From positions 1 to 10,108 of the forward strand of contig JARGNC010000078.1 in assembly GCA_029212425.1 (NCBI GenBank): 10,108 nucleotides of DNA. The letters are read 5' to 3'. The position numbers and the translations under genes were made by a program. Below are positions 1 to 7,500 of this stretch, in pieces; position 1 is the first letter of the stretch; each line of letters starts with the position of its first letter. Below the pieces are notes generated by a model, which had not been told where the DNA came from, did not search any database, and was given only the letters and a program-made list of their open reading frames with translations. The stretch comes from Phycisphaerales bacterium (GTDB taxonomy: Bacteria; Planctomycetota; Phycisphaerae; Phycisphaerales; UBA1924).

Positions 1-164
1 AGCGAGATGTTGTTGTTGGAAGCGATATTCCGTACAGACGCCTCCGTTCGACCAGTTTTTAAACCAATCAGTCTAGTTGGAGTGTTCTGTGCTGCGAGTT
101 TCTTGACATCTGATACAACTGCTTTGGTGACGGATTTTCCGTGGTTTGATGGTTGCTTCGCCAT
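1..164 (-). CDS. Small conserved helix-turn-helix-like protein, N-terminal part (runs off left edge)
   Basis: Reading the minus strand from an ATG at 164 gives 54 uninterrupted codons to the window edge, so the C-terminus is missing. An AAAGGA ribosome binding site lies about 8 bases upstream. The protein begins MAKQPSNHGKSVT and contains NTPTRLIGLKTGRTEASVR (about residues 28-46). I recognise this as the signature of a widespread family of very small uncharacterised bacterial proteins. The segment VSDVKKLAAQNTPTRLIGLKTGRTEASVRN breaks naturally into three short helices (about 18-28, 29-37, 40-50), which suggests a Myb/homeodomain-like DNA-binding fold; that is an inference. Family members are usually around 60-70 residues, so little should be missing. 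Its function is unknown to me. It stands alone, downstream in the same direction as tRNA-fMet but separated from it by a terminator and about 250 bases of structured non-coding DNA. Confidence 0.75.
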   Translation of the reverse strand, partial: MAKQPSNHGKSVTKAVVSDVKKLAAQNTPTRLIGLKTGRTEASVRNIASNNNIS

Positions 165-255
165 AAGTAGTTCCTTTCTTTCCGTATAGATTACCATCTC
201 AAATATGGATATGTAAACCTGTCGGGGTAACTCGGTCTATTACGCTCACAACCCC

Positions 256-281
256 CTCATAACCCGTGCACCGGTTATGAG
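256..281. repeat. 26-nt near-perfect palindrome
   Basis: Nine-base arms CTCATAACC and GGTTATGAG flank an 8-base centre (C, GTGCAC, C) whose core GTGCAC is itself self-complementary, so only one base pair in 13 is mismatched. The length and symmetry suit a binding site for a dimeric protein or a very stable hairpin. It lies 92 bases upstream of the start of the small HTH-like gene. The left arm plus two bases, CTCATAACCCG, equals the anticodon loop and 3' anticodon stem of the nearby tRNA-fMet. Confidence 0.7.
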
Positions 282-309
282 AGACACCAGAGACTTTGAG
301 CGTGAATCG
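267..309 (-). repeat. Diverged tandem repeat, copy A
   Basis: Read on the minus strand, this copy runs GATTCACGCTCAAA, then GTCTCTGGTGTCTC, then TCATAACCGG. It matches copy B (332-390) block for block in the same order, with substitutions and with two short insertions present only in copy B. Its end overlaps the right arm of the palindrome. Confidence 0.5.
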
Positions 310-332
310 AACGATTTGGTACTCGATTCATG
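301..332. repeat. Stem-loop, 8 bp perfect stem
   Basis: TGAATCGA (303-310) is perfectly complementary to TCGATTCA (323-330), with a 12-base loop. One G-T and one C-G pair extend the stem outward. There is no adjacent T-run on either strand, so it is not an obvious terminator. It sits at the junction of the two diverged repeat copies. Confidence 0.55.
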
Positions 333-390
333 CGATCCCGGTTATGACCCGCGCGACAGCAGAGACACGCTGATGTTCTAGCGTCAATCC
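332..390 (-). repeat. Diverged tandem repeat, copy B
   Basis: Read on the minus strand, this copy runs GATTGACGCTAGAAC, then GTCTCTGCTGTCGC, then GCGGGTCATAACCGGGATCG. The last block resembles the anticodon arm of tRNA-fMet (TCGGGCTCATAACCCGGA), with single-base gaps. It is paired with copy A at 267-309. Confidence 0.5.
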
Positions 391-420
391 AAAATCCCGC
401 GTTTAGTACGGGGAACAATG

Positions 421-449
421 AAAAACACCACCGAGTTCTCTCGATGGTG
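421..449 (-). terminator. Rho-independent terminator of tRNA-fMet
   Basis: On the minus strand, CACCATCGAG and CTCGGTGGTG form a 10-bp stem (one G-U pair) around an AGAA tetraloop, followed immediately by five T residues. It begins about 48 bases after the tRNA 3' end and reads in the same direction. It should end the tRNA transcript before the downstream non-coding region and small gene. Confidence 0.85.
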
Positions 450-496
450 CTAATCGTTTACCGTGTAGTCGGTTGCGTTTGCAACTGACCTTAAAA

Positions 497-570
<74 letters not shown>

Positions 571-582
571 ATCAGGATCAGA

Positions 583-610
583 AGTATTGCCAATCAATCG
601 AAAAAGTCAA
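583..610 (-). promoter_or_regulatory. Probable sigma70-type promoter for tRNA-fMet
   Basis: On the minus strand TTGACT (610-605) and AATACT (588-583) are separated by 16 bases. They match the -35 consensus at 5 of 6 positions and the -10 consensus at 4 of 6. The predicted transcription start falls only a few bases before the tRNA 5' end at 570, as is usual for a tRNA gene. Confidence 0.5.
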
Positions 611-658
611 GCCGAGCTCGAAATCGGTGGTCGAAATCTCGATTTTTGAGTCACAGGT

Positions 659-687
659 TTGAAACCTCATCGATAAAATTCCATACA
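659..687 (+). promoter_or_regulatory. Possible promoter of the first tricorn gene
   Basis: TTGAAA (659-664, 5 of 6 to the -35 consensus) is followed after 17 bases by CATACA (682-687), a weak -10 box with 3 of 6 matches. The predicted start near 694 would give a leader of about 50 bases before the ATG at 745. An 11-base palindrome, GGTTTGAAACC (656-666), overlaps the -35 box and could be an operator. Support is sequence pattern only. Confidence 0.3.
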
Positions 688-744
688 ACTCGTAACTGAG
701 GCATGTCGTCTCAATCTCATTACTCCAACCCAAGATGGGGCACC

Positions 745-3700
745 ATGAAAAAGACTTCTTTACTCGCATTTGCGAGTGGGCTGCCGATGATGATCGCGGC
801 GGGATCATTCGCACAGGACAGTACTCCAAACTCCGGAATGTTTCGATTCCCAGATGTCTCCAAAGACGAGATCGTATTTGTCTATGCAAATGATCTTTGG
901 ATCGTCGATAAAAAGGGAGGCCCTGCACGTCCACTCGCAAGCCCTCCAGGCCAGGAAACATTCCCCAAGTTCAATGCAGAAGGGACTGCAGTTGCGTTCA
1001 TTGGAAACTACGAAGGCGACCGGGACCTCTACACAACATCAACCAACGGCGGGGTGCCTTACCGCGTCACACACCATCCGAGCAATGAGCGGTTGACCGA
1101 CTGGACAAATACTGGGGATCTGCTCTTCTCATACAATGCAATGGCGGGCAATCCCGCACAACAAAACCTTTTCACTGTTGGTCCTGATGGCGGCATTCCA
1201 AGCAAACTCCCAATTCCGTATGGAGCTGTCGGTGCGATTGATAATTCAGGTGACTGGCTCGCGTACACCACTGATTCACGAGATTTCCGCACATGGAAAC
1301 GATACCGTGGCGGCCTTGCAACAGATATCTGGCTGTTCAATCTCAAAACAAACGAATCAAAAAAAGTGACTGATTGGGAAGGTACAGACACCACCCCGAT
1401 GTGGAACGGTGACACAGTCTACTACATCTCAGATCAAGGGGATGAAGCACGATTGAATGTGTGGAGTTACGACACAAAGAAAGACAAAAACGAACAGGTC
1501 ACGCACTTCACCGATAACGATGTGAAGTTTGCTTCGATGGGGCCTGGATCCTCTGGCAAGGGTGAGATTGTCTTCCAGCTTGGATCAAAAATTCACCTTC
1601 TTGATCTTCGGAACAACAAATCTAAAGCTGTAGAAATTGAAATCCCTGGTTCGCGTGAAACTCTTCGTCCGAAGCGTGTCAATGCGTTCGGGAATCTTGG
1701 TGGCGGCGACATCTCATCCACAGGCAAGCGCGCAGTTGTCGAGGCACGAGGAGACATCTTTACTGTCCCTGAGGAGAACGGGCCAGTCCGCCAGATCACC
1801 AATACCTCAGGCGCATCTGATCGCAGTCCAGGCTGGAGTCCGGATGGGCGATGGATCTCATACTTCTCCGATCAAGGTGGTGAGTATGAGGTCTACATCA
1901 CCCAATCTGATGGGAAAGGTGAAACACGCCAACTAACCCATGGGAACAAGACCTACTGGATGAACTCGAGTTGGTCGCCGGACTCAAAGTCGCTCCTGGT
2001 ATTTGATAAGGCAGGCGCGATGAGCATTATTGATGTCGAGAGCGGTGATATGACTGCTATTGACAAAGACCCATGGGCAAATCAAGCAAATGTTTCGTGG
2101 TCGAATGATTCGAAGTGGATCGCGTATGACCGCAGCTCAGAAGATGCCCCACTCAATTCGATCTGGATCTATAACACAGAGACCGGCGAAAAGCATCAGG
2201 TCACTTCCGGATTCTTCGCTGACAGCAATCCGTGCTTCTCTGCGAAGGGTGACTACCTGTACTACACATCGAATCGAAATTTCTCATCGCCTCAGTATGA
2301 GGATGTTGGGTCAACATTCATCTACGCCGAAACCGGTCGCATCATTGCCGTGCCCTTGAATGGTGAAATCGAGAACAAGCATCTTCTCAAGTCGGATGAA
2401 GAGACTTGGGAAGAGGAAGAAGCTGAAGACACAGCAGATGGTGTGGAATCTGATGATGCAGATGCTGAAGATGATGCTGATTCTGGTGACGAGAACGAAT
2501 CCCCTGCTTACCTCGATGGATACAACACAGAGCATCCGCTATGGGGCAAGTGGGAAGGCAGTGTTACAGGCATGGCCGCACTTGGTGCACCAATGGACGA
2601 AGTCTCCTTCAAACTCCTCTTTATCATCGACGATGACGGCAACATCATGGGCCAATCCGAGTCGATGGGCGAAACCGATGACCTTGGAGATCTCGTCAAG
2701 TTCGACGAAGAAACCATGGAGTTCTATTCTGAATCCGAAGAGAGTGGTTTGAAAATGATCCAGAAGGGCCGCCTCGATGGCGACACCATGACTGGAACAC
2801 TTGAAATCCCTGCTATGGGTTTCTCCGCGAACTGGACAGCCGAGCGTGTCTCGTCTGAAATCAGTGAAGATGAAATCAAAGAGCACGGCCAATCCGATTC
2901 GGAAGCCGCGGAAGTTGTCGAAATCGATTTCGAAGACTTTGAGCGTAGAGGATTTGAACTTGATATCCCAGCTGGGAACTTTGGCAATCTTGCGTCAAAT
3001 GACAAAGGCAACCTCCTGTACCTTCGGGTGTCGGGTGATGCTCCATCCATGAAGCTTTACGACATTTCTGCGGATGATCCATCCGAGAAAACCGTCTTGC
3101 CAATCTGTATGGGTTTCTCTGTTTCCGCAGACGGGAAGAAGATCATTGCTGCAACACCGATGGGATTTGGGTTCGCGGATGCATCGGCTGGTCAGTCGGT
3201 GAGTCCAATCAACGCGAAACTCATGAAGACTGTCGATCTCAAAGAAGAGTGGCGTCAACTCGTGATCGATGCATGGCGTCGTCATCGTGACTTCTTCTAT
3301 GTCGAGAACATGCACGGCGTCGATTGGGATGCAGTACTCGCACATTACCTACCAATGGTTGACGATGCCGTCTCACGCGAGGATGTCAGCTACATCATCG
3401 GCGAACTCATCGGCGAGCTCAATGTTGGTCACTCCTACTATGGTGGCGGCGATCTCGAAGGTCAGCCTTTCACCAATGTCGGAATGCTGGGTGTTGACTT
3501 CTCGGTTGCAACCGATTCCATCGAAGGCAACGAGTACAACGGTTTCCGCATCGATACCATATACGAGGGAGCCGCGTGGGATACCGACGCACGCAACCCG
3601 CTCAATGCGTATGGGCTTGATGTCAGCGAAGGCGACATCATCACCCATGTGAACGGAATCGCGGTCGATACCACCCTTGATCCTTGGGCTTCATTCATTG

Positions 3701-4503
3701 GGATGGCAGGAGAGGAAACCAACCTCACGCTTGTCCGTGCTGATACGAATGACGATGGCGAGGAAGAACTCAATGAACGCACCGTAACCGTCGAACCAAT
3801 GGGGTCGGAGATGAATCTCCGCTACCGTGACTGGATCGAGCAAAACCGGTTGTATGTTGAGAAAGCTTCGGACGGCAAAATCGGGTACATCTATGTCCCG
3901 AACACCGGTGTCCAAGGCCAAAACGAGCTGTTCCGCCAGTTCTACGGCCAAGCAGGCAAAGAAGCCCTTATGATCGACGAACGCTGGAACGGTGGAGGAC
4001 AGATCCCCAACCGCTTCATCGAGCTGCTCAACCGTCCACGCACCAACTACTGGTACCGCAGGGACGGGAAGGACTGGCCTTGGCCGTACGATTCACACCA
4101 AGGACCCAAGGCGATGCTGATCAACGGCAACGCCGGATCCGGCGGTGACATGTTCCCATGGCTCTTCAAGCACCACAAACTCGGAGCCCTCATCGGGACC
4201 CGGACCTGGGGTGGATTGGTCGGAATCTCTGGAGTCCCACCACTCATTGATGGCGGTTCCACGACCGTCCCGAACTTCGGGTTCTACGAACTCGATGGCA
4301 CATGGGGCATCGAAGGACATGGTGTTGATCCTGATATCGAAGTCATCGCGGACCCATCCAAGATGGTTGATGGATCAGATCCACAACTCGATGCCGGGAT
4401 TGAATATCTGCTCCAAGAAATCAAGACCAATGGCTACCACCCACCGAAGCGTCCAGAACCTCCGGTTCGAACCAAGGTTGGGCTCGACGAAGCCGACAAG
4501 TAA
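745..4503 (+). CDS. Secreted tricorn-like S41 peptidase with beta-propeller, PDZ and a nested extra domain
   Basis: Predicted extracytoplasmic serine peptidase, 1252 residues, of the Tricorn family (S41), whose members degrade oligopeptides. I chose the ATG at 745 because it begins a signal peptide (MKKTSLLAFASGLPMMIAAG, cleavage likely after SFA). An in-frame ATG at 703 would put 14 polar residues before it. TolB/WD40-like propeller repeats fill about 30-550 and resume around 740-825. Between them lie an acidic tract (551-585), a beta-rich domain starting at a WGKWEG motif (about 596-702) and a second acidic linker. A helical tricorn C1 region (830-905) is followed by a PDZ domain (about 912-1018) and the S41 core. 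The expected active site is intact: His896 (ELNVGHSYY), Ser1132 (NAGSGGD) and Glu1190 (GIEGHGVDPD), plus IDERWNGGG. The nested domain makes it longer than typical relatives (about 1080). It converges on the second tricorn gene and shares its terminator. Confidence 0.93.
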   Translation: MKKTSLLAFASGLPMMIAAGSFAQDSTPNSGMFRFPDVSKDEIVFVYANDLWIVDKKGGPARPLASPPGQETFPKFNAEGTAVAFIGNYEGDRDLYTTSTNGGVPYRVTHHPSNERLTDWTNTGDLLFSYNAMAGNPAQQNLFTVGPDGGIPSKLPIPYGAVGAIDNSGDWLAYTTDSRDFRTWKRYRGGLATDIWLFNLKTNESKKVTDWEGTDTTPMWNGDTVYYISDQGDEARLNVWSYDTKKDKNEQVTHFTDNDVKFASMGPGSSGKGEIVFQLGSKIHLLDLRNNKSKAVEIEIPGSRETLRPKRVNAFGNLGGGDISSTGKRAVVEARGDIFTVPEENGPVRQITNTSGASDRSPGWSPDGRWISYFSDQGGEYEVYITQSDGKGETRQLTHGNKTYWMNSSWSPDSKSLLVFDKAGAMSIIDVESGDMTAIDKDPWANQANVSWSNDSKWIAYDRSSEDAPLNSIWIYNTETGEKHQVTSGFFADSNPCFSAKGDYLYYTSNRNFSSPQYEDVGSTFIYAETGRIIAVPLNGEIENKHLLKSDEETWEEEEAEDTADGVESDDADAEDDADSGDENESPAYLDGYNTEHPLWGKWEGSVTGMAALGAPMDEVSFKLLFIIDDDGNIMGQSESMGETDDLGDLVKFDEETMEFYSESEESGLKMIQKGRLDGDTMTGTLEIPAMGFSANWTAERVSSEISEDEIKEHGQSDSEAAEVVEIDFEDFERRGFELDIPAGNFGNLASNDKGNLLYLRVSGDAPSMKLYDISADDPSEKTVLPICMGFSVSADGKKIIAATPMGFGFADASAGQSVSPINAKLMKTVDLKEEWRQLVIDAWRRHRDFFYVENMHGVDWDAVLAHYLPMVDDAVSREDVSYIIGELIGELNVGHSYYGGGDLEGQPFTNVGMLGVDFSVATDSIEGNEYNGFRIDTIYEGAAWDTDARNPLNAYGLDVSEGDIITHVNGIAVDTTLDPWASFIGMAGEETNLTLVRADTNDDGEEELNERTVTVEPMGSEMNLRYRDWIEQNRLYVEKASDGKIGYIYVPNTGVQGQNELFRQFYGQAGKEALMIDERWNGGGQIPNRFIELLNRPRTNYWYRRDGKDWPWPYDSHQGPKAMLINGNAGSGGDMFPWLFKHHKLGALIGTRTWGGLVGISGVPPLIDGGSTTVPNFGFYELDGTWGIEGHGVDPDIEVIADPSKMVDGSDPQLDAGIEYLLQEIKTNGYHPPKRPEPPVRTKVGLDEADK

Positions 4504-4528
4504 TACTCAGTAAAAATCTGATACAAAC

Positions 4529-4559
4529 AAAGCCCCGCGAGTGATTCGCGGGGCTTTTT
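4529..4559. terminator. Bidirectional rho-independent terminator between convergent tricorn genes
   Basis: A 12-bp perfect stem (AAAGCCCCGCGA / TCGCGGGGCTTT) with the loop GTGAT is followed by a T-run to 4559 on the plus strand. Preceding A-rich sequence gives a T-rich tail on the minus strand. It lies 26 bases after the stop of the rightward gene and 24 bases before the stop end of the leftward gene, so it can serve both. Confidence 0.93.
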
Positions 4560-4582
4560 CATGATCAGACTCAGTCACCTAT

Positions 4583-7500
4583 TCACTTGATGGTCTTCAG
4601 CAAATCCTTCACCGCTGCTTCAAGTTGCGGATCTTGTCCAGTCGCTTCGTCTGTTGGAGTTTGCTTGACAAACACATCCGGTTCTGCGCCATTGTTGTCC
4701 ATGTCAGTGCCATCAGGGAGGTACCAACCCCTGAATGGACGCCTGACCGTGGTGCCGTCGATTAACGAGAAGGATCCGGTAGAGATCACCCCACCGAAGG
4801 TCGGGGTTCCGATCAATCGGCCACGCTTGGCAGTGCGTATCGAATGAGCAAATATCTCTGCATTCGAGAAAGAGTTCTCATTGATCAGCACCACGATCGG
4901 ACGAGAGTACGCATAAATCAATCGGCGATCACGCGGGTACGAATCGGATTGAACATCATCCGGATTGGCCCCCCTTGGAATGGTGTACGCGTGAGTCGGT
5001 GCTGTGAGGGATGCAAGGAGGATATCGGTAGTCCATCCTCCGCCGTTATCGCGAACATCAATGATGAGCCCCTCCTTCCCATCACCTGCGGCAAACAAAT
5101 CGCGTTCGAAATCGAAGACCGATGCGCCACCCATTGAACGGATATGCAGATAGCCAAGCTTGCCATCAGACAGCGCATCAACTTCTGCACGGCGATCAAT
5201 GACTTCCTGTGAATAACGAATAACCGAGTTGCTCCCATAGCTGCTTGGGGTGACCATCCCGTACTTCGTTTGAAGTTCATCAGTTTCAGGATCACGAGAT
5301 TTGTACTCAACGAGAACTTCAGTATTACTCATCCCTGCCAACGCAGCGTGGAGGTCCTGATTCGTGGGATCATCAAGATGCATATTGCCAATCGCGACAA
5401 TGATGTCACCCACTTGGATACCATCTTTCATCCGATCAACACTTCCATGTGTGTAGATTCGATCTACTCGGTAACCATTCGATACAGGTGTTGAGTCGAT
5501 GCCGAGATATCCGTTGGATGCGGACGGCGCACTGAACCCATCTCCACCCCAAATACCAGTGTGCGATCCATCGGCTTCACCGAACATGAGATTCATAACG
5601 CGTTGGAACGCTTCATTTGTTCGTGTTTGCATCGCAAGCGAACGATACCGCTGGGTGATCGAATCCCAATCGAGTCCCTTGAGTGTTGGGTGATAGAACC
5701 ACATACCGAAGCGGAAAGCCGCCTCTTCAAACTTCTGTTTCAGCTCAGCGTCAGTGCTTACCTGGATTGTTGCATCAATGTCATATGCGGAAACCTTTCC
5801 GCCTGTAATTCCTGAGCTTTTAGCAATGCCTCCATGGACAAATGACACTGTTTTACTGTCAATTGATACTTTGGTATCCGATACAGAGCCGGACTGGATG
5901 GTCTTCTCATCCTTGCCGTGCTGATCAACCGAGACGAACTTGCCACCGACACTGAATGCGATCCGATCACCCGCTGGAGACATAACCAGATTGTCTTCAG
6001 ATTCAGGCGTTGATGTCAGTCTACGAACTCGCAGATATGCGTCGCTTGTATCAAACTCGAGGGGATCGATTTCAACCGGATCATTCACATCCAACGGCTT
6101 GATTTTCTTCACACTTTCAGCCGCCTCTTTGTAATACCCGTCCAGCTCATACTTTCGCATGCCATCCAAACTTCGATCCAGATTGATGCTGTACACATCC
6201 CATTCCCAGTTATTTCCACCACGATCAGAGAGGAATGTGAGGACCTTACCATCCGCTGAAAGCTGAGGCGAGTGATCCAAGTCCGGATGGCGTGTAAGAT
6301 TGATTGGTTCATGAGTTGAACCATCTTCAGTGACGCGTGTATCAAGCAAGAAAACATCAGCGTTGAAGTTTAAATCGGTATCCGAGTACACAACATGTAC
6401 AGAGTCTGCGGCCCAGATAGCTTCTGGATCTGACCAAGACTCAAGAATAACGCGCGATTTGCCGCTCTCAAGATCCATGATGACCACATCACCACGATCA
6501 CGGAGATACATCAGTTGCTTTCCATCAGGTGATGGTGTTGGCCGATACGCCAGTCTTTCACCAGTGACAACCGGTTCAACCTCAAAGCGAAGCGCCCCAG
6601 CCCATCGTGCGGCATGGTCGACCGATTCTTTCTCAGCTTCACCGTCCTCTGAATCCGATTCTTCCGGCTTGTCATTTTGGTCCGAATTTTCAATTTCCGA
6701 AGATTCATTCGAACTCGCATCCGACTCAGCGGATTCATTCGCCGCATCCCCCTTTGCCTTTTCCTCACCCCCTTCATCAGAATCTTCAGGTTCTTTGGGT
6801 TTGAGATCCTCGCTGCTTAGGGTTACACGAGCTGCGTAGATCAACCCCATTGAGTCCTCACCATCTGCAGCAAAGTACAAGACTTCACCATCCGGAGACC
6901 ATGCAATGTCACGCTCACGGATCGGCGTATCAGTGATCCGCCTGCTTGGATAGTCCTCTTCAGTCGATCGCACAAAGAGCTCGTTGCGAGCGACAACCGC
7001 GACAGCCTTTCCAGTTGGATGCATAACCGTTTCAGATACTTTGCGAGAGACATCAATCCGCTTCGTTCGGTCTCGATCTGTATCGGTACCCATTGTGAAA
7101 TCAACAGCTACCGGCTGAGCATTCCGATCGTTCAAATCCAAGGTGTAGAGAGTATTGACGACAACAAATGCCGCGAGAGATCCATCTCGAGAAACTGAAA
7201 GATCACGAACACCACCCATGATGGTTGATTCTTGCTCTGTTGGTTTAAATGTTGTCAGCTGTTTACCGGGACTTCTGCCTTTCGAATCTGATTTGTTTGG
7301 ACCCATTCTGTAAAGGTTGTATTGTCCATCACGCGAGGAAAGATACAGCATCGATCCATCGGGAAGCGGGCAGGGATCCATGTCATTCCCGTCAAACCCA
7401 GTCATCTGTGTGAACTCTTGATCTGATGGCGAGAACTTCCAAATGTCTAGATTCCCAGAACCTCGATACGCTACCCGATGCGGGTAGTAGTAGCCTCTGA

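Larger units (their letters stand above)
165..420. other. Non-coding structured intergenic region
   Basis: This stretch separates the tRNA-fMet terminator from the small minus-strand gene. I see no convincing ORF with a ribosome binding site. It is not featureless: it holds a 26-nt palindrome (256-281), a stem-loop (301-332) and two diverged copies of a 43-59 nt repeat (267-309 and 332-390). The promoter of the small gene must lie in its left part. On the minus strand a TTTACA-like hexamer followed 18 bases later by TAATCT (about 185-214) is a weak candidate only. Confidence 0.6.

Noticed and set aside
7..189. Plus-strand open frame of 60 codons at the left edge
   Set aside because: It lies antisense to the small HTH-like gene, which has a recognisable protein motif and a ribosome binding site; the plus-strand product has neither.
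256..390. CRISPR-like array
   Set aside because: There are only two diverged copies of unequal length with no regular spacer, and no cas gene is present.
395..413. Small hairpin CCCG/CGGG followed by ATTTT on the minus strand
   Set aside because: The stem is only 4-5 bp with a 9-base loop, too weak to call a terminator when a clear one lies just upstream at 421-449.
703..744. Upstream in-frame ATG as the start of the first tricorn gene
   Set aside because: It would add MSSQSHYSNPRWGT before a normal signal peptide. The ATG at 745 begins a typical signal sequence, so 703 is less likely, although a GAGG lies just before it.
578..961. Minus-strand open frame of 127 codons across the start of the first tricorn gene
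   Set aside because: It is antisense to the signal peptide and first propeller strands, has no recognisable motif, and runs over the probable promoters of tRNA-fMet and the tricorn gene.
6330..6839. Plus-strand serine-rich open frame of 169 codons
   Set aside because: It is the antisense shadow of the acidic Ser/Glu tract of the second tricorn, whose GAA/TCA-type codons leave the opposite strand open.
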